Source: JAMOAD01 sp023621955 (GTDB taxonomy: Bacteria; Acidobacteriota; Aminicenantia; JAMOAD01). From it: a stretch of 10,032 nt of DNA. The translations under genes and the position numbers were made by a program. Each line of letters begins with the position of its first letter. The first letter of the stretch is position 1. The DNA lies in NCBI GenBank assembly GCA_035403085.1, contig DAONEM010000054.1:1-10032 (forward strand). Reading direction: 5' to 3'. The notes beneath the pieces were generated by a model. That model searched no databases, had not been told where the DNA came from, and saw nothing but the letters and a program-made list of their open reading frames with translations. Positions 1-7,404 of this stretch are shown in pieces.

Positions 1-93
1 TAGACGTCATAGATCCGTTGTAAATCGTTTCAGGTCATGCTGTGAGCCGAGGATTTGAAAGGCTTGGTAGGCCAAAAGGGTGTCACAATTATG

Positions 94-121
94 TTGAATT
101 AAAAGGAGTGTCCCTTATAAG
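94..121 (+). promoter_or_regulatory. Promoter-like TTGAAT / TATAAG pair enclosing repeat copy 1
   Basis: TTGAAT (94-99) and TATAAG (116-121) are separated by 16 bases and resemble sigma70 -35 and -10 elements. Repeat copy 1 fills the spacer. No gene starts soon after it; the next reliable start is about 440 bases on. It could be a fossil promoter of a mobile element, a distant promoter for the TonB receptor, or chance. Confidence 0.2.
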
Positions 122-183
122 TTGTCCGCAATTAGTCGCGAAGAGGGGAAAAAGAAATGTGAAAAGGAGTGCCCGTTACTTTT
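101..183. repeat. GGAGTGTCC repeat, copies 1 and 2
   Basis: Two copies of a motif whose consensus over six copies is AAAA(A/C)GGAGTGTCCGTTATA. Copy 1 (101-119) reads AAAAGGAGTGTCCCTTATA. Copy 2 (162-178) reads AAAAGGAGTGCCCGTTA. Their GG positions (105 and 166) are 61 bases apart. The best copies elsewhere in the window contain the inverted arms AACGGA and TCCGTT around GTG. Here the arms are imperfect. Confidence 0.65.
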
Positions 184-328
184 TGTTATCCTTGCCATGG
201 TCATGGAGTAGCCGTTTGAGGAACTCTCGGACTCTGCTAAAATATTCCCGGCTTTCCGAATGAGAGGGGAAAATACGGGTTAACCTCCTGAAGCCATGGA
301 ATAGGAAGAACATCAAGGGAGGGTCTTC
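176..328 (-). pseudogene. Short degenerate reading frame, possible transposase C-terminal relic
   Basis: On the - strand an open frame runs from just after a TGA (329-331) to a TAA at 176-178. Its last 25 or so codons encode a charged, helix-like tail containing SREYFSRVREFLKRLLHDHG and ending in KDNKK. An ATG lies at 311-313, without a convincing ribosome binding site. I do not recognise a family. The only reason to list it is position: it stops just before two repeat copies and a TG...CA-type tip, as the end of a transposase gene would. It could equally be a chance open frame of 51 codons. Confidence 0.2.
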
Positions 329-456
329 TCAGGAAACGTCTTACGCGGCCAACCCCGATATAGTGTCGGCCCATAGGGGAGAGGGAGGCAAAGAGCTCTG
401 GAGCGGTTGAAGGCTAGGGGGAGAGATAATTCTCGAGGGTTCTTTCTGCTGTTTTT

Positions 457-476
457 CCCCTCGGCATTAAGAGGGG
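457..476 (+). promoter_or_regulatory. Leader hairpin upstream of the TonB receptor
   Basis: A perfect 6-bp inverted repeat, CCCCTC (457-462) and GAGGGG (471-476), has an 8-base loop and is followed by TTTC. It lies about 85 bases before the receptor start. A second hairpin, AGAGAG/CTCTCT (510-515 and 524-529, 8-base loop), follows closer to the start. They could form a leader structure or attenuator. The rest of 184-559 shows no intact gene and no riboswitch motif I recognise. Confidence 0.25.
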
Positions 477-559
477 TTTCTGTAAGGATTTGTCTTCTCT
501 CAAGGGCGGTAGAGAGAAGAAGGGCTCTCTTTGAGAACACCGTTATCATGGAGGAATGT

Positions 560-2383
560 ATGGTTTTTTGTCGTTCTGTCTCGCTTGCACTCACCCTGGT
601 ACTCTTTATCTTTCTCCCGTTGGCGGCGCAGGAGAGGGAAGGGGAGGAACTTCATGAAGAGATCGTCGTGACCGCCACGCTCAGTCCCAAGTCCCCCAAG
701 GATGTGGCCTTGAACGTGGAGAGTCTCTCCCGGAAGGATCTTGAGAGGCTTTGGGCGTCTAACGCGGTAGGGGCCCTCAACCTCTTGCCAGGGGTCTTCG
801 TCAACCGTTCCGGAGAGTTCGGGCGCATGGACATCGATATCCGAGGCTTGGGACAGAACGGACGGAGGGTGGCCATTCTCGTCAATGGCCGACCGGAGAA
901 GATGTCCCTCTTCGGGTGTGCGGTGACCCACTCCTTTCCCCTGGACAACGTGGAGCGTGTTGAAATTATCAAGGGTCCAGCATCGGTTCTCTACGGAGGA
1001 GAGGCTCTGGGAGGAGTAGTCAACATTCTCACCAGGCGGCCGACGAAACCTGTGGAAACGGAGCTCTTCACCTCTATCGGTTCCTTCGGGACCAAGATGG
1101 GGAACCTGAAACAGGGAGGAAAGTTCAACCGGTGGGAGTACTTTCTCACCTACGATTACCAGGAGAGCGACGGTCACACCCCCTCTTCGGCTTACAAGGG
1201 GAAATCGGCCACTGCCTTCGTCGGGTATCGGTTGGGAGAGAGCTCCTATTTGCGTCTCAGCGGGAAGTTCTTTACCGGGAAGAAGGAGGAGCCAGGTCCG
1301 GTAGAGAACCCCTCTCTGGGTTTTTGGAACGATTACGACCGTAACTCTCTGGAGGCCGAGTTCTCGTCCGGAAGCGAGACCAAAGGCTTGACTCTTAAAG
1401 CCTACAGAAACTTCGGCAAGAGTCTCATCTCCGATGGCTGGGATTCGAAAGACTACACCAACGGATCCCTCCTCCACTTCCACCTAAGGCCGAGCGAAAG
1501 ATCGCGGTTGACCCTGGGGGCGGAGTACCGGAGGTTCGGCGGCGAGAGCTTCCATTCTCCTCGGGGCGAGTGGACCAAGGATGAACAGGCCTTCTTCTTT
1601 TACGGCGAGTACTCCCCCCTGAGCCTCATGACCCTCTCCTCCGGGGGAAGGCTTCAGAGGGACTCCCTCTACGGATGGGATTTCTCTCCTCAGTTGGGGG
1701 TCGTCTTCTTCCCTTTGAAGGGAACAACCCTTCGGTTCTTGGTCAACAGAGGCTTTCGCTCTCCCCAACTCAACGAACTCTACCTCTTCCCCTCCTCACA
1801 ACCGGATCTCAAACCCGAGAGGGTCTGGAACTACGAAATGGGCTTGGACAGAAGTTTCGGCCGCTTCCTAGGCCTGCGCATGAGCCTCTTCCGGATGGAG
1901 GGGAGGGATCTGATCGAGACCGTGGCCAGCGGGAAGGCTTACCCCCGCTACATCTTCCGGAACATAGGCTGTTTCACCTTTCAGGGGGCTGAAGCCTCTC
2001 TGGTTTTGACCCCAAGCCCTCTCTGGAAGGTTCGCGGCGCCTACGGCTATCTCGACACAGGTGGGCTCACCAGGGGTAGGCCCGGTCATAAGGTAGACCT
2101 CTCCCTCGACATCGCTCCCCGTCGTTTCACCCTCTCTCTTCAGGGACAGTATCTGGCGGGTTACTACAAAGAGAACAACTCCCGGGGAGAGATCCCGACG
2201 GTCTTTCTCCTGAACGGGAGAATCTCCCTCCCCCTGGGCCGCAACTTCCAGGCAGTCGTGGATGGGAAGAACCTTTTTAACCGTGGCTACGCGCTTTTTG
2301 GCGAGTTCCCGGGTCTATCCGCGGGTCTCTACCCGATGCCTCGCAGAAGTTTCGCCTTGGGGGTGAGGTTTCAGGGTTTCTGA
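560..2383 (+). CDS. TonB-dependent outer-membrane receptor
   Basis: Outer-membrane beta-barrel that imports a scarce ligand (iron chelate, heme, cobalamin or similar), driven by TonB-ExbBD. The product is 607 residues, usual for the family. The start at 560 is chosen because GGAGGAA (550-556) lies just upstream and the protein then opens with a hydrophobic signal peptide (about 1-24, ending LAAQ). An in-frame ATG at 548 lacks a binding site. A TonB box, EEIVVTA, lies at 33-39. The plug covers about 40-160 and includes the NGRPEKMSLFG loop and VERVEIIKGPASVLYGGEAL, the classic plug end. The C-terminal barrel includes the family-typical FRSPQLNELYLFPSSQPDLK and a terminal phenylalanine. Overall layout is BtuB/FecA-like, but ligand specificity cannot be read. 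The next gene, an exported hydrolase, follows in the same direction without a terminator. Confidence 0.93.
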   Translation: MVFCRSVSLALTLVLFIFLPLAAQEREGEELHEEIVVTATLSPKSPKDVALNVESLSRKDLERLWASNAVGALNLLPGVFVNRSGEFGRMDIDIRGLGQNGRRVAILVNGRPEKMSLFGCAVTHSFPLDNVERVEIIKGPASVLYGGEALGGVVNILTRRPTKPVETELFTSIGSFGTKMGNLKQGGKFNRWEYFLTYDYQESDGHTPSSAYKGKSATAFVGYRLGESSYLRLSGKFFTGKKEEPGPVENPSLGFWNDYDRNSLEAEFSSGSETKGLTLKAYRNFGKSLISDGWDSKDYTNGSLLHFHLRPSERSRLTLGAEYRRFGGESFHSPRGEWTKDEQAFFFYGEYSPLSLMTLSSGGRLQRDSLYGWDFSPQLGVVFFPLKGTTLRFLVNRGFRSPQLNELYLFPSSQPDLKPERVWNYEMGLDRSFGRFLGLRMSLFRMEGRDLIETVASGKAYPRYIFRNIGCFTFQGAEASLVLTPSPLWKVRGAYGYLDTGGLTRGRPGHKVDLSLDIAPRRFTLSLQGQYLAGYYKENNSRGEIPTVFLLNGRISLPLGRNFQAVVDGKNLFNRGYALFGEFPGLSAGLYPMPRRSFALGVRFQGF

Positions 2384-2579
2384 AACCATGAGGCCTGGGA
2401 GAGAACGGATCGAATGGAATTGCTGTGGCTAAGCGCACACAGAGAAACGCGGCCTACGGTGGAGGCGAAGGGGCATGGGCCTCGAAGGTGCTCCCCCTTT
2501 CACTAGCCTATGTCTTGAAGCGGTAGAGATAGAGAGCTTTTTCGGTGAAGAGAATCCCTTTCATGAGAGGAGGAAAAAG
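2384..2579. other. Intergenic gap between receptor and hydrolase
   Basis: This 196-base gap shows no terminator-like hairpin with a T-run and no clear promoter, so co-transcription of the flanking genes is likely. An in-frame extension of the hydrolase frame back to 2475 exists. It lacks a ribosome binding site and would place non-hydrophobic residues before the signal peptide, so I treat it as non-coding. Confidence 0.5.
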
Positions 2580-3470
2580 ATGGGAAAAAGAGAGATTGAG
2601 AGAGTGGGCGGAGAGATTCTCGCCCTCGCTCTCCTGTTGTTTCTGGCTTCAGGGGCCTTGCTGGCTCAAGACGGTTGGCCCCGGATAGCCCAATCCAAAG
2701 ATGGAACCCCTATCTCCTACGAAGTCTACGGTTCCGGAGAGCCGACTCTGGTCTTCATCCATGGATGGAGTTGTGACTCCCGGTACTGGCGCGCACAGAT
2801 CCCCTTCTTCTCAAAGGGGCACCGGATCGTTCTTCTCGACCTTGCCGGTCACGGCCACTCGGGGTCGTTAAGAACCCGCTATACCATGGCGTCTTTCGGC
2901 GAGGACGTCAAAGCTGTTACCGAGAGCGTAGGCGCCGCCAAGGTTATCCTGATCGGTCACTCTATGGGAGGCTCGGTGATCGCCGAAGCGGCCAGGCTCA
3001 TGCCGGAGCGTGTCCTGGGCCTGATCGGGATTGATACTTTAGAGAACATCGAGTACCCTTTGACGGAAGAGGAGATGGCGAAGATGATCGCCCCTCTGGA
3101 GAAGGATTTTTCCTCAGGAAGCCGGAAGTTTGTGGAGGGGATGCTCTTGGCGGAAACGGATCCACCGCTTCGGGAGTGGATTCTGGCGGACATCTCGGCC
3201 GCCCCGCCCGCTGTCGCCCTGAGCGCGATGCGCGAGATGATGGGTCAGGCAATCACCGGCGAGGCCGCCAAGATCTTCGAGAAGATCCCCCTTCCGGTGG
3301 TGACGGTCAACGCCGACCTGTGGCCGATCAACTACGAGGGCAACCGTCGGCACATGCGCTCCTACGAGGCCATCGTCCTCAAGAAGGCCGATCACTTCCT
3401 CATGATGGACCGGAGCGAAGAGTTCAACAGTGCCTTGGAGAAGGCGATTCGAACCGTCGAAAAGCGCTGA
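2580..3470 (+). CDS. Exported alpha/beta-hydrolase (esterase-like)
   Basis: A serine hydrolase of the alpha/beta fold, 296 residues, probably acting in the periplasm. The start at 2580 follows GAGAGGAGG (2565-2573) with a 6-base spacer. It opens with a basic stretch and a hydrophobic signal sequence (about 13-29, ending GALLA, with cleavage likely before QDG). The oxyanion-hole HGW is at 61-63. The nucleophile elbow GHSMGG places the catalytic serine at 128. The likely acid is D247 (in VNADLWP) and the base H272 (in KKADHF). DLAGHGHS (87-94) is also typical. The fold and catalytic triad are well supported; the substrate is unknown (ester, lactone or amide are all possible). Its place behind a TonB-dependent receptor suggests it processes an imported ligand, which is inference only. 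Confidence 0.9.
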   Translation: MGKREIERVGGEILALALLLFLASGALLAQDGWPRIAQSKDGTPISYEVYGSGEPTLVFIHGWSCDSRYWRAQIPFFSKGHRIVLLDLAGHGHSGSLRTRYTMASFGEDVKAVTESVGAAKVILIGHSMGGSVIAEAARLMPERVLGLIGIDTLENIEYPLTEEEMAKMIAPLEKDFSSGSRKFVEGMLLAETDPPLREWILADISAAPPAVALSAMREMMGQAITGEAAKIFEKIPLPVVTVNADLWPINYEGNRRHMRSYEAIVLKKADHFLMMDRSEEFNSALEKAIRTVEKR

Positions 3471-3483
3471 AGGGGGAGGCGGA

Positions 3484-3497
3484 GAGGGGCTGTCCCC
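3484..3497 (+). terminator. Weak hairpin after the hydrolase gene
   Basis: AGGGG (3484-3488) and CCCCT (3493-3497) can pair around the loop CTGT, 14 bases after the hydrolase stop. Only TGTTAAA follows, not a T-run, so termination would be weak or Rho-dependent. Confidence 0.25.
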
Positions 3498-3550
3498 TTG
3501 TTAAACGCGGAAGGTTAGAGTCGGTATTCGGCTCCTTCAGCCGGGGGAGG

Positions 3551-3580
3551 TTGCCGCGTTTTGCGGCGTTGGGGTATACT
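3551..3580 (+). promoter_or_regulatory. Sigma70-like promoter for the M16 protease gene
   Basis: TTGCCG (3551-3556, four of six matches to consensus) and TATACT (3575-3580, five of six) are separated by 18 bases. Transcription would begin near 3587, giving a leader of about 60 bases before the start at 3648. This suggests the protease is expressed independently of the receptor-hydrolase pair. Confidence 0.5.
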
Positions 3581-3647
3581 TGATTCTCCTCTTCTCGGGG
3601 GAGAGGAACGGTCATCGAGTTTTGTGGAGAATAAATTAGGAGGAAAC

Positions 3648-6647
3648 ATGAAGAAAATGGTTCTTGCGACTCTCATGTTCGCCCTACCGGCATTGCTTAT
3701 GGCCGACGGCGGAACAGGAACAAAGAGGGAGAAGCCCATGCTCAAAATCGGAGCCGTCGTTCACGGCTTCCAACTGGAAAAGAAAGAGTTTGTCAAGGAG
3801 ATGGACGGGGAGTGCTATCTCTTCCGGCATCAGAAGAGCGGAGCCCGTCTTTTGAAGGTTGTTTCCAAGGACGACAACAAGGTTTTCAGCGTTGCCTTCA
3901 AGACGCCCCCTCCCAACGATTCCGGAACTCCTCACATCATGGAACATTCGGTGCTCAACGGGTCGGAGAACTTCCCCGTCAAGAGCCCCTTCGAGATTCT
4001 TGCCCAGGGGTCGCTCAACACCTTTCTCAACGCCATGACCAGCAGCGACTATACCATCTACCCTGTGGCCAGCCGCAACGACAAAGATTTTTTCAACCTG
4101 ATGCACGTCTATCTGGATGCCGCCTACAAGCCGATGATCTACAAGGAACCCCGGATTCTCCAGCAGGAAGGGTGGCACTACGAGCTGGCCTCCCCGGAGA
4201 GCCCCCTGGTTTACAAGGGCGTCGTCTACAACGAGATGAGGGGTGCCTACTCCTCTCCGGAGCGTCAGTTGGACTTCCTGATGAGCAAGGCCCTCTTCCC
4301 GGACAACCAGTACGGGAACTCCTCGGGAGGGTACCCCGACGCGATTCCCCAGCTGACCTACGAAGATTTCAAGGCCTTTCACCGGAAGTATTACCACCCC
4401 TCGAACAGCTACATCTACCTCTACGGTAACGGGGATCTCGATAAAGAGCTGGCCTTCATCGACGCCAACTACCTGACCGGAATCGAGAAGATCACCGTGG
4501 AGAGTGCCATTCCCCTACAGAAGCCTTTGGCCGCGCCGGTTCTCAAGAAAGGGTTCTACGGAGTGCCCGAAGGGGCTCCCACCGCGGGGCAGACCTTTAT
4601 CGCCCGGGGGAGCGTCTACGGCCGTAACACGGATCAGGAGTTCAATATCGCCATGAACATCCTGGCGGAAGCTTTGGTGAACAGCCAGGCCGCCCCTCTC
4701 CGTCTCGCCTTTCAAAAAGCGGGCATCGGTCAGGATATTTCCGCCTATACCGACGGTGTTCAACAGCCCAGTTTTCAGGTGACGGTGACCAACGCCGAAG
4801 CCGCCGATCTGGATCGTTTTGAGAGCGTTTACACCGATACACTGAAGGAGGTTGTCGCGAAAGGTTTCGACAGGACAACCCTGGAGGGGATCATCAACCG
4901 TCAGGAGTTCCAGCTGAGGGAGGGAAACGGCTCTTTCACCGGTATCGCCGGCGCCATGATGGCCTCTTCTGGGTGGCTCTTCGCCGATAACCCCTTCCTA
5001 ACCCTCTCCTTCAACAAGGAGCTGGCGTCGATTCGTTCCAAACTTGACCAGAAATATTTTGAGAATCTTGTCGAGAAGGTTTTGTTGAAGAACACCCATG
5101 TCTGCACCGTTGTTCTCGAACCCAAACCCGGTCTCGAGAAAGAGTTGGCGGCCAACCTAGAGAAGAAGATGGCCGAGATCAAGGCGAAGATGAGTCCCGA
5201 GCAGATCGACACGATCGTGAAGCAAACCAAGGATTTGGTCGCCTACCAACAGCGCAAGGATGATCCGGAGCTTCTCAAAACGGTTCCCTTGCTGGAGATC
5301 GCAGACATCGAGAAGAAGCAAGAGGAGTTGCCCCTTAAGACAGAAACGCTGAACGGGGTTCCCCTCCTGCACATGGACACCTTTACCAAGGGGATCGTCT
5401 ACCTGAACCTCTACTTCGACGCCGGCGCTCTGGACCAGGAACTGATCCCCTACGCCCAGCTCTACAACGAACTGGTGGGGATGATGTCCACCGACGCCCT
5501 GAACTACGGCGATTTGGAGAATCAGATCAACCTCCATACCGGCGGGATCTCCACCAGCCTCTACCCGGTGGCGCTCCACCGCGATGACGGCCTGATGAAG
5601 AGCTACATGCAGATGAGCGGCAAGGCCATGCCGGAGAAGCTTTCGAAACTGGCGGATCTGATGAAACAAGAGCTGCTCTCTTCCAAATGGGATGACGAGG
5701 CTCGGCTGAAGGAGATGGTTCTTCGGACGAAGGCTCAGTTCGAGCAGAGGTTGACCGCTAACGGCCTTGGTATCGCCAGAAACCGCCTAGCTTCTTACTT
5801 CTCTAACCGGGGCGCCTATCAGGATCTGATCTCCGGGTTCGGCTACTACCAGTTCTTGACATCCCTCTGCAAAGAGGCCGACATGAAGGCCCTCGCCGCT
5901 AAGCTTAAGGCGGTTCAGGAGAAGATCGTCAACCGGAACGGCCTGAAGGTTGGAATCACCTGTCAGCAGGAGCAGATGAAGGCCGTGAAAGAGGCCTTGC
6001 CAGCCCTCCTGGCGGCGTTCCCCCAGAGCGAATTGAAGGCCGTCGAGTATAAGTTCGCCAAGGAGCCTTTAAACGAAGGGTTCCAGGACGCCTCCAAGGT
6101 GCAATACGTTCTCAAGGGAGGTGATTACCGCAAGCTCGGCGCCCAGTACAGCGGAAAGATGGAGGTACTGAGCCAGCTCCTCTCCCGGGTCTACCTCCAG
6201 AATACCGTCCGAGTTCAGGGCGGCGCCTACGGCGGGTTCACCATGCTGGACGATTCGGGAATGATGTGCTTCGCCTCCTACCGCGACCCCAACCTGAAGG
6301 AGACGGTTCAAAACTATCTGGGAGCCGAAGGCTTCCTCTCGACGTTGACACTGGAAGAGAGAGAACTCCGCCGTTTGATCATCGGGACCATCTCCGATTG
6401 GGACCAGCCTCTCGATCCCAACCAGAAGGGCCAGGTGGCGGTGAACCGTTCTCTGCGCGGTTTGTCCCAGGAAGAGTTGCAGAAGAACCGGGACGAGATT
6501 CTGAGCACAAGCGTCGAAGACTTGAGGGCTTTCTCCTCCCTGGTGAAAGAGATCATGGGGCAGGGTTATCTCTGTGTCGTCGGCAATGAGAAGAAGATCG
6601 AGGAGCAGAAGGAGCTTTTCAAGAAAATCCTCTCCCTCCGGCAGTAA
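3648..6647 (+). CDS. Exported M16C zinc metalloprotease, presequence-protease (PreP) type
   Basis: A large inverzincin peptidase of 999 residues that, by family, encloses and cleaves unfolded peptides. The start at 3648 follows AGGAGG (3638-3643) with a 4-base spacer. A longer in-frame start at 3561 would bury the signal sequence. The N-terminus is a signal peptide (about 1-19: basic, hydrophobic, ending LLMAD), so the enzyme should act in the cell envelope. The inverted zinc motif HxxEH appears as HIMEH (96-100), with E99 catalytic. The third ligand is E196 in VVYNEMRGAYSSP. PreP-type NAMTSSDYTIYP lies at 128-139. The C-terminal half keeps the Arg/Tyr pair of the active site, R855 and Y861, in VRVQGGAYGGF. 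Length and motifs match M16C, where all four domains are in one chain. No truncation or missing key residue is visible. Confidence 0.95.
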   Translation: MKKMVLATLMFALPALLMADGGTGTKREKPMLKIGAVVHGFQLEKKEFVKEMDGECYLFRHQKSGARLLKVVSKDDNKVFSVAFKTPPPNDSGTPHIMEHSVLNGSENFPVKSPFEILAQGSLNTFLNAMTSSDYTIYPVASRNDKDFFNLMHVYLDAAYKPMIYKEPRILQQEGWHYELASPESPLVYKGVVYNEMRGAYSSPERQLDFLMSKALFPDNQYGNSSGGYPDAIPQLTYEDFKAFHRKYYHPSNSYIYLYGNGDLDKELAFIDANYLTGIEKITVESAIPLQKPLAAPVLKKGFYGVPEGAPTAGQTFIARGSVYGRNTDQEFNIAMNILAEALVNSQAAPLRLAFQKAGIGQDISAYTDGVQQPSFQVTVTNAEAADLDRFESVYTDTLKEVVAKGFDRTTLEGIINRQEFQLREGNGSFTGIAGAMMASSGWLFADNPFLTLSFNKELASIRSKLDQKYFENLVEKVLLKNTHVCTVVLEPKPGLEKELAANLEKKMAEIKAKMSPEQIDTIVKQTKDLVAYQQRKDDPELLKTVPLLEIADIEKKQEELPLKTETLNGVPLLHMDTFTKGIVYLNLYFDAGALDQELIPYAQLYNELVGMMSTDALNYGDLENQINLHTGGISTSLYPVALHRDDGLMKSYMQMSGKAMPEKLSKLADLMKQELLSSKWDDEARLKEMVLRTKAQFEQRLTANGLGIARNRLASYFSNRGAYQDLISGFGYYQFLTSLCKEADMKALAAKLKAVQEKIVNRNGLKVGITCQQEQMKAVKEALPALLAAFPQSELKAVEYKFAKEPLNEGFQDASKVQYVLKGGDYRKLGAQYSGKMEVLSQLLSRVYLQNTVRVQGGAYGGFTMLDDSGMMCFASYRDPNLKETVQNYLGAEGFLSTLTLEERELRRLIIGTISDWDQPLDPNQKGQVAVNRSLRGLSQEELQKNRDEILSTSVEDLRAFSSLVKEIMGQGYLCVVGNEKKIEEQKELFKKILSLRQ

Positions 6648-6662
6648 GAGTCTTCAGAGATC

Positions 6663-6701
6663 GAGAGGGAACCGGCTCAGCCGGTTCCCTCTCCTGTTTT
6701 T
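6663..6701 (+). terminator. Strong intrinsic terminator after the M16 protease
   Basis: GAGAGGGAACCGG (6663-6675) pairs perfectly with CCGGTTCCCTCTC (6681-6693) around the loop CTCAG. CTG and five T residues (6697-6701) follow. The stem begins 16 bases after the protease stop. On the other strand there is no T-run, so it acts mainly on + transcripts. Confidence 0.9.
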
Positions 6702-6703
6702 CC

Positions 6704-7183
6704 TCACTTTAAGGCGATAACGTCGAAGGCTCCTTCCACCGTTTGCCCCTTGTCCAGGCTCAGAATCCCAGAAGCTTGCGGGGAAGGGGGAATGTCTGAC
6801 TCCAGTGAAGAAAGGGGGATTCACTCCCTTGACTTGCTGCCCCTGGCCGGAGACATCGGCGTAAGCTACTTGTCGGAGTTTTGCTCGACCTGGAGGGCTC
6901 CGGTTTTCCAAGCGTCTACTGATGGGTGCTCGAACAGAACCTCAGGGTATGACGCTTCTACGTGAGGAACCGATGGCAGCGCCATGGAGATGAGTGGGCC
7001 TGCGACATCCTGGGCCAAGATACGTTACACCCTCTCTTTCGGCGGTTCTGGCAGATGAAGGGAGAAGAGGGCCTTTCAACCGTAAGGGATAAAAGGAACC
7101 GGCGGTCCGCCGTGGACTCTTCTCTCCGCCCTCTTAAACTCCAGAGCCACGGGTTGTGGACTTGACAAAGAACCCCGCAAAGA
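6704..7183 (-). pseudogene. Decayed protein-coding gene of unknown family
   Basis: One - strand frame reads like a protein across about 480 bases but is broken by in-frame stops at 7076-7078 (TGA), 7025-7027 (TAA), 6866-6868 (TAG) and 6821-6823 (TGA). It ends at TGA 6704-6706. Segments look native: PQPVALEFKRAERRVHGG upstream, then AQDVAGPLISMALPSVPHVE, FEHPSVDAWKTGALQVEQN, and the C-terminus LSLDKGQTVEGAFDVIALK. Codons such as GTC, GAG, CTC, TCC and GAC resemble those of the neighbours. I do not recognise the family. The 5' limit is uncertain, since a further TAG lies at 7184-7186 and no start is visible. It ends just inside the protease terminator. The alternative is non-coding DNA that happens to read well; the two + strand open frames here (6750-6965 and 6962-7165) look less protein-like. 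Confidence 0.35.
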
Positions 7184-7219
7184 CTAACCTTGTGAAGATT
7201 GTCGCCTCTGAAAAGGCCT

Positions 7220-7268
7220 AAAAAGCTTTTTGAAAGCATAAGATAGAAAGCAGAAAGCAATTAATTGC
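7220..7268. repeat. Two 12-bp palindromes and three GAAAGCA repeats upstream of proS
   Basis: AAAAAGCTTTTT (7220-7231) and GCAATTAATTGC (7257-7268) are perfect palindromes. Between and overlapping them, GAAAGCA occurs at 7232-7238, 7246-7252 and 7253-7259. Such a cluster just upstream of a promoter could hold protein-binding sites. No regulator can be named. Confidence 0.45.
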
Positions 7269-7287
7269 GCTAAAAGTATGTTAATTA

Positions 7288-7318
7288 TTGTTTCTAAATG
7301 ATATTAAATAGATATAAG
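7288..7318 (+). promoter_or_regulatory. AT-rich promoter region of proS
   Basis: From about 7235 to 7350 the DNA is strikingly AT-rich against its GC-rich surroundings, as expected for a promoter with upstream AT elements. The best candidate is TTGTTT (7288-7293), 17 bases, then GATATA (7311-7316), or TATAAG at 7313-7318 with a longer spacer. The exact elements are uncertain. No T-box leader motif is seen between here and the proS start. Confidence 0.35.
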
Positions 7319-7404
7319 TATCGTTATTACGGTATGAACAAAAATATTCATGGGGTTTCCTTGGGCCGAAGAGTCGAGGATCGTGCCCCTGGGAGAGGAA
7401 AAGG

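Larger units (their letters stand above)
81..183 (-). mobile_element. Possible degraded insertion-sequence end with two GGAGTGTCC repeats
   Basis: On the - strand this stretch reads as the right end of a transposable element. A short reading frame stops at 176-178, two copies of the repeat follow (162-178 and 101-119 in + coordinates), and it ends in TTGTGACA at 81-88 (TGTCACAA on +). Repeats lying between a transposase stop and a 5'-TG...CA-3' tip are typical of IS21 and similar DDE-transposase elements. That comparison comes from family knowledge. No opposite end, target duplication or intact transposase is visible, so this is at best a relic. The alternative is a regulatory repeat with no mobile origin. 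Confidence 0.25.

Noticed and set aside
421..434. Fur-box-like sequence around GATAAT (424-429)
   Set aside because: Only one half-site matches; the 19-base inverted repeat of a Fur box is absent.
330..559. Cobalamin riboswitch before the TonB receptor
   Set aside because: No B12-box core was found. The leader shows only simple hairpins.
500..1483. A 327-codon open frame on the - strand opposite the TonB receptor
   Set aside because: Receptor motifs on the + strand are clear, and the antisense product resembles no family.
3684..4397. A 237-codon open frame on the - strand opposite the M16 protease
   Set aside because: It overlaps the zinc-site coding region of a well-supported protease and shows no domain of its own.
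6750..7165. Two short + strand open frames (6750-6965 and 6962-7165)
   Set aside because: Neither has a good ribosome binding site or recognisable sequence. The - strand frame across the same DNA looks more protein-like.
7320..7404. T-box leader for proS
   Set aside because: No AAGGGTGG-like T-box sequence and no specifier stem could be found in the leader.
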